A DNA stretch of 64,000 nt. It comes from an uncultured Flavobacteriaceae bacterium (GTDB lineage Bacteria; Bacteroidota; Bacteroidia; Flavobacteriales; Flavobacteriaceae). The translations under genes and the position numbers were made by a program. Shown here piece by piece: positions 60,724-64,000 of this stretch (the first letter of the stretch is position 1; each line of letters begins with the position of its first letter). The DNA lies in contig CANNCA010000004.1 of assembly GCA_947503005.1 (NCBI GenBank), positions 323,433-387,432 on the forward strand, in the 5' to 3' direction. The notes under the pieces are model-generated. The model did no database searches, had not been told where the DNA came from, and was given only the letters and a program-made list of their open reading frames with translations.

Positions 60724-61578
60724 TTACATTTTTTCTTTAATTGCTTTTCTCCAAAAGTAAATTCCAAAAACACAAGTAACAATTGTAAACATAATTCCAT
60801 TTTCTCCAAGCCAATGTTCTGTTCCTTCAATTTTTGTTGTTAAAGGAGGCATTATTTTTTGTATATAAACATTACTTACTGCGTGGAAAATTACTGCTGG
60901 CCAGAGACTTTTAGATTTAAAAGTATAGTATGTCATAGTAAACGACATAAAAATACAAGTAGTCAAAAATGCTAAAAATTCCAATATTGCATTATTACTA
61001 TAGTAAACGAACAACGGCCAATGCCAAGCTGCCCAAATAATTCCACTAAAAACAGAAACACTTGTAAAAGAAAGCACTTTTCTTAATTCATAAATAAAAA
61101 AACCTCTCCATCCAATTTCTTCTCCTAAAGTGGTTGCGGCTGATCTAATAACTTCAACAGTTCCTAACAAGAGTATGGCTATTACTACAATAGGTATGGT
61201 GTCTAAAGTTCCTATTCCCATTAATTGAAGTTCTTTAGCCCATTCAGTAATAACTTCTGTATTTGCTAAATTTCCAAATCCAAAAATCCAGATGAGTATA
61301 TAGGTAATTATACCAGCTAAAGCTGGAATAAAATAAGACAATCGAATGTATTTCCAATCTCCCCAATTCCAATTTAGAGATGAAATTTTACGCCTTTTTA
61401 TTTTTAGGGTGATAAACGCAGCTATCGCAGGACACCACATTATAGCCCCAACATATATTCGTGAAGGATATAAATTTACTATTGCATAATGGAAAGGCGA
61501 AGTAAGAATAACAACTAATACAAGAAACAAAAATATTGTTTTCCACGCTTCTTTTCGTTCCGATATGTTTTCTAACAT
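60724..61578 (-). CDS. CPBP-family intramembrane metalloprotease, second copy
   Basis: The 284-residue protein has about eight membrane helices, the metalloprotease motif TLGEEIGWRGFFIYELRK near 150-167 with downstream WAAWHWPLFVYY and VIFHAVSNVY histidine blocks. It is not a close copy of the shorter CPBP protein at 35558. It is a single-gene cassette here with no LytTR partner. The function may be peptide processing or self-protection. Confidence 0.88.
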   Translation of the reverse strand: MLENISERKEAWKTIFLFLVLVVILTSPFHYAIVNLYPSRIYVGAIMWCPAIAAFITLKIKRRKISSLNWNWGDWKYIRLSYFIPALAGIITYILIWIFGFGNLANTEVITEWAKELQLMGIGTLDTIPIVVIAILLLGTVEVIRSAATTLGEEIGWRGFFIYELRKVLSFTSVSVFSGIIWAAWHWPLFVYYSNNAILEFLAFLTTCIFMSFTMTYYTFKSKSLWPAVIFHAVSNVYIQKIMPPLTTKIEGTEHWLGENGIMFTIVTCVFGIYFWRKAIKEKM

Positions 61579-61632
61579 TGGTTTAATGATTGGTGTGTTT
61601 TAGAGGACGAAGAGATAGCAGTTTTGTTACAT

Positions 61633-61834
61633 TGCGCCTAACGGTTGAGCTATGAACATTACGGGAGCAAATAAGCGTTTGCTTTCCGCCACGCACATAG
61701 CGAAATCTTTTGGTTTTCTTTTTTCTTTGTCCCGATAAAAAGCAAAATCCCAAAGATTTTGCGGACTTTATAAAAATACACAAACATCGCGATTAAGCCC
61801 GAAGCCCGTATTGTTTATAGGTTTTGTTGGCATT
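61633..61834 (-). repeat. attC-like site s24, long class
   Basis: The element is 202 bp. Left GCGCCTAACGGTTGAGCTATG, right TTTATAGGTTTTGTTGGCATT. Stem GCAAAATCCCAAAGATTTTGC is exact. The right box GTTGGCATT equals that at the s25 left, across the GH65-like gene. Confidence 0.9.
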
Positions 61835-61860
61835 TCGTTTTTCTGCTTTTATCGGTTAAT

Positions 61861-63897
61861 TTATCTATCAATTCGGTATGTTTTTTTCTCCATACCAACA
61901 CCTTTTATGGTTAAGGATTTCCATTCTTTTGGAAGAATTGGATTTTTTTGAATAATTCCTTCATCCGTAATGTCTAAACCACCAAAACCAAAGAGAACAC
62001 TTTGTAACATACCACCTGCACCCGTTGCAAAATATGAAAAATTAGAAGTTGCCACCTCGGATAAGGCGCCAAAAGGAGCCTGCTGATTAGGCACGTAGCT
62101 TTCCTTAAAAAGGCGGTAGGCATTAGTTGCATCACCTTGCCTTGCATATAATACTGAAAAAATTGACTTACCCATTGCAGGACCTTCTTTTGATAATTTT
62201 GGTTCGTAATATTTCAAGTCTTTTAGTATAGACGTTTTGTCATTAATTATATTTAGAGGAAAAGAGAGTAAGTTTACATCCGCTTGTTTAATGATTTCCC
62301 CATTATAATTTTCATGTTCTTTAGTAATACCATCTTTAAGTTTTAGGATTTTAATTTTTTCTGATACCAATTCCCACTGTGGATTTGGCGTTTCTCCAAT
62401 TTCGATAGCTGCTTTGGTAGTAAATTTTAAAGCAGTAATTGCTGCCCCATTTGTGAAAGCATTGTCATTAACATTAGGTGCGAATTCATTAGCACCAACA
62501 ACGTTATTAATAGAGTAACTACCGTCATTATTTTTAGTAACCCTGCTTACCCAGAAATCTGCCACTTCTTTCATTAAAGGATAGCCTTTTTGGGTTAGCC
62601 AATTTTTATTTTGGGTAACACGATAATAGTTCCAAAATGCAATTGCTATGTCTGCCGTTATATGATGCTCAAAAGGCCCAGTAAGTGCAAAAGGTGGCGT
62701 GGCTTCCTCACCAGTATCGTCACTCTCCCAAGGAAACATTGCACCTTGGTAACCATAATTCAATGCTCTCTTTTTTGCAGGTTCAAGTCTGTCGGAACGA
62801 TAATTAACCAAAGAGCGGGCAATATCTTGATTAAACATTAATAAGGGTGGAAACATCCAAAGCTCGGTGTCCCAAAAGATATGACCATTATAAGGTGTTT
62901 GTAGTGAGAGCCCCATTGGTGCGATACTTAAATCCGAATCTCCACGACCAAAAGCATACAAATGATATAATGCTAAACGAACGTCTTGTTGCGATTGTAA
63001 ATCTCCTTCAATAATAATATCTCCTTCCCATAATTTACTCCATTGTGCTTTATGCTGAGCTAGTAATACTTCTTTTGAATTTAATAAATTGAAGATTACC
63101 ATTCTTTCCGATTCTGATTTTGGGTCAGAAAAATCTTTGGTAGTGCATTGCGCACCAGTCCATGCAAAATCTAAACTTTCATTTTTCTTAATACTATAAT
63201 CAAATGATAACGAGTTTTCATAGTCTGATATAAGGTTGTGAGTTAATTCTGGTCGTTCATGTTCTCTTGAAGAATTTATTTTATGCCAAATGAATGTGCC
63301 AGATGTACTAACAAGATGTTTTTCAAATGGACTTTTAGCAACGGATTGCAAAATTGGCATTGTGGTTTCAACATCTTTTAATATTTGAAATGAATTTTTT
63401 GGAGTTTGATATTCTTTAGGTGTTATTATTTTGCCAGTAACTTTTACATCAATTTCTTTAGTAGCCCGAACACTAATATCTATATAACCAGTATACTGTA
63501 AATTGCGAAGGGCATAAACCGTACATGAAATTTTTGCTTTGTCTTTAAAGTTAAAATTTGTAGTTAAGGCAGCACTTTTCATATCCATTGTTTGCTGCCA
63601 ATTAGAGATATTATCTTCCGTAATTTTTTCGCCATCAATGTAAATATCAAGATTGCCAAAATTCATACCATGAAGAATCTGACTTACTTTTAAGTTTGGG
63701 TCAACATCATAGACATTGTTTAGTACAACGTGCTGTATTTGAAGAGGCTTAGAAGAGCTAAGCATTCCTATTCTACCATTTGCAATGGCAATACCTGTAT
63801 AATCTGAATTTTCATTTGTACTTATATGCCAGCCGTCATTTTGAGCAGTTATTATTGAACTTGAAATAATTAATACTATTAAAAATATTTTTTTCAT
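61861..63897 (-). CDS. Exported GH65-like glycoside hydrolase
   Basis: The 678-residue protein has a signal peptide (FLIVLIISSSIITAQ), an N-terminal beta-sandwich and an (alpha/alpha)6 barrel. GAMFPWESDDTGEEATPP near 395, FEHHITADIAIAFWNYYRVT near 419, FWVSRVTKNNDGSYSINNVVGANEFAPNVNDNAFTN near 460-500 fit GH65. The catalytic acid is probably the Glu of ANEF. Members of this branch are inverting alpha-glucosidases; trehalose- or glucosylgalactosyl-type substrates are possible but not shown. It is large for a cassette gene. Confidence 0.85.
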   Translation of the reverse strand: MKKIFLIVLIISSSIITAQNDGWHISTNENSDYTGIAIANGRIGMLSSSKPLQIQHVVLNNVYDVDPNLKVSQILHGMNFGNLDIYIDGEKITEDNISNWQQTMDMKSAALTTNFNFKDKAKISCTVYALRNLQYTGYIDISVRATKEIDVKVTGKIITPKEYQTPKNSFQILKDVETTMPILQSVAKSPFEKHLVSTSGTFIWHKINSSREHERPELTHNLISDYENSLSFDYSIKKNESLDFAWTGAQCTTKDFSDPKSESERMVIFNLLNSKEVLLAQHKAQWSKLWEGDIIIEGDLQSQQDVRLALYHLYAFGRGDSDLSIAPMGLSLQTPYNGHIFWDTELWMFPPLLMFNQDIARSLVNYRSDRLEPAKKRALNYGYQGAMFPWESDDTGEEATPPFALTGPFEHHITADIAIAFWNYYRVTQNKNWLTQKGYPLMKEVADFWVSRVTKNNDGSYSINNVVGANEFAPNVNDNAFTNGAAITALKFTTKAAIEIGETPNPQWELVSEKIKILKLKDGITKEHENYNGEIIKQADVNLLSFPLNIINDKTSILKDLKYYEPKLSKEGPAMGKSIFSVLYARQGDATNAYRLFKESYVPNQQAPFGALSEVATSNFSYFATGAGGMLQSVLFGFGGLDITDEGIIQKNPILPKEWKSLTIKGVGMEKKTYRIDR

Positions 63898-63917
63898 TAC
63901 TGGTTTTTTTTAAAATG

Positions 63918-64000
63918 AATGCCAACGGTTTAGCTATGAACAGTACGGGAGCAAACTAGCGTTTGCTTTCCGCAACGCTCATAGCAAAATCTTTTTGTTT
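63918..64000 (-). repeat. attC-like site s25, long class, cut by window edge
   Basis: The left part AATGCCAACGGTTTAGCTATG and GAGCAAACTAGCGTTTGCTTTC is nearly the same as s24 over its first 85 bases. The element continues beyond the window, showing that the array goes on to the right. Confidence 0.85.

Larger units (their letters stand above)
32235..64000 (-). mobile_element. Integron-like gene cassette array (no integrase in window)
   Basis: Twenty-five related elements (33.9-64 kb), plus decayed ones to the left, separate gene units that are almost all on the minus strand. Each element has imperfect inverted ends, CYNAACGG on the left and TTGTTRKGC on the right, and internal stems. Flanking boxes of the same gene unit are complementary: for example GTTAGCTGC/GCAGCTAAC around the CPBP-LytTR pair, GTTCTCGACA/TGTCGAGAAC around the amine oxidase, GTTAGGCGC/GCGCCTAAC around the second CPBP gene. 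This is the pattern of attC R''/R' pairing in integrons. Known attC sites are mostly 57-141 bp; ten complete elements here reach 178-222 bp. An alternative is a non-integron recombination system with hairpin sites. Confidence 0.8.

Noticed and set aside
34345..64000. CRISPR array
   Set aside because: Repeats are long, unequal in length, separated by genes and have internal hairpins; no short regular spacers or cas genes exist.
34345..64000. Spread of a MITE or transposon between genes
   Set aside because: No target-site duplications are seen around the elements, and the variable flanking bases agree across genes (inverted) instead of across elements (direct). That fits cassette units better, though it cannot be wholly excluded.
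30601..64000. Prophage or integrative conjugative element
   Set aside because: No structural, replication, conjugation or integrase genes are present; gene functions are metabolic and unrelated.

Overview
The window looks like part of a Flavobacteriaceae (Bacteroidota) chromosome. The signs are AT-rich DNA, promoters of the TAnnTTTG type, many lipoproteins and short signal peptides, and families typical of that group: type III glutamine synthetase, DUF3570/DUF4266, DUF4197 and DUF6090. No rRNA, tRNA, CRISPR array, transposase or tyrosine recombinase was seen.

Positions 1 to about 30,300 read as ordinary chromosome with genes on both strands. They hold two glutamine synthetases of different classes in divergent orientation (glnII and glnN), purM, a redox/flavinylation-type run (Rieske protein, thioredoxin-fold protein, ApbE, DUF4266, DUF3570), an ABC ATPase with a small membrane partner, prfA, pyrF, purU, an Lrp regulator, an MscS channel, a porin-amtB-glnB nitrogen cluster, crcB, a MazG-like protein, a DUF885 lipoprotein and an amidohydrolase. 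The glnII/glnN intergenic region and the glnB-amtB upstream region share CCCCTA...TAGGGG inverted repeats just upstream of TAnnTTTG boxes, which suggests one nitrogen regulon.

From about 30.3-34 kb to the right edge the character changes. Nearly all genes lie on the minus strand. They are functionally unrelated, singly or in pairs or threes, and are separated by about 25 related non-coding elements. Each element has imperfect inverted ends (left GCYNAACGGTTnGGCTATG-like, right TATAnnnnTTGTTRKGC-like) and internal hairpins, in three size classes of roughly 55-70, 113-178 and 194-222 bp. The few bases just outside the AAC/GTT cores differ from element to element, but the two boxes flanking the same gene unit are reverse complements of each other, often over 9-10 bases. 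This is the pattern expected of integron gene cassettes, whose attC R'' and R' boxes must pair. I read this half of the window as a large integron-like cassette array without a visible integrase, with the distal, decayed end on the left and the integrase/attI end predicted to the right of base 64,000.

Cassette cargo includes a ParDE toxin-antitoxin pair, a divergently transcribed HxlR/membrane protein unit, four DUF6090 membrane proteins with near-identical N-termini, two CPBP proteases, two serine hydrolases, a GNAT acetyltransferase, an M20 peptidase, a GH65-like glucosidase, a flavin amine oxidase, beta-propeller proteins, an SDR-cupredoxin-Crp unit and several unknown proteins. Further left, three 2-oxoglutarate/Fe(II)-type oxygenases sit among decayed sites.
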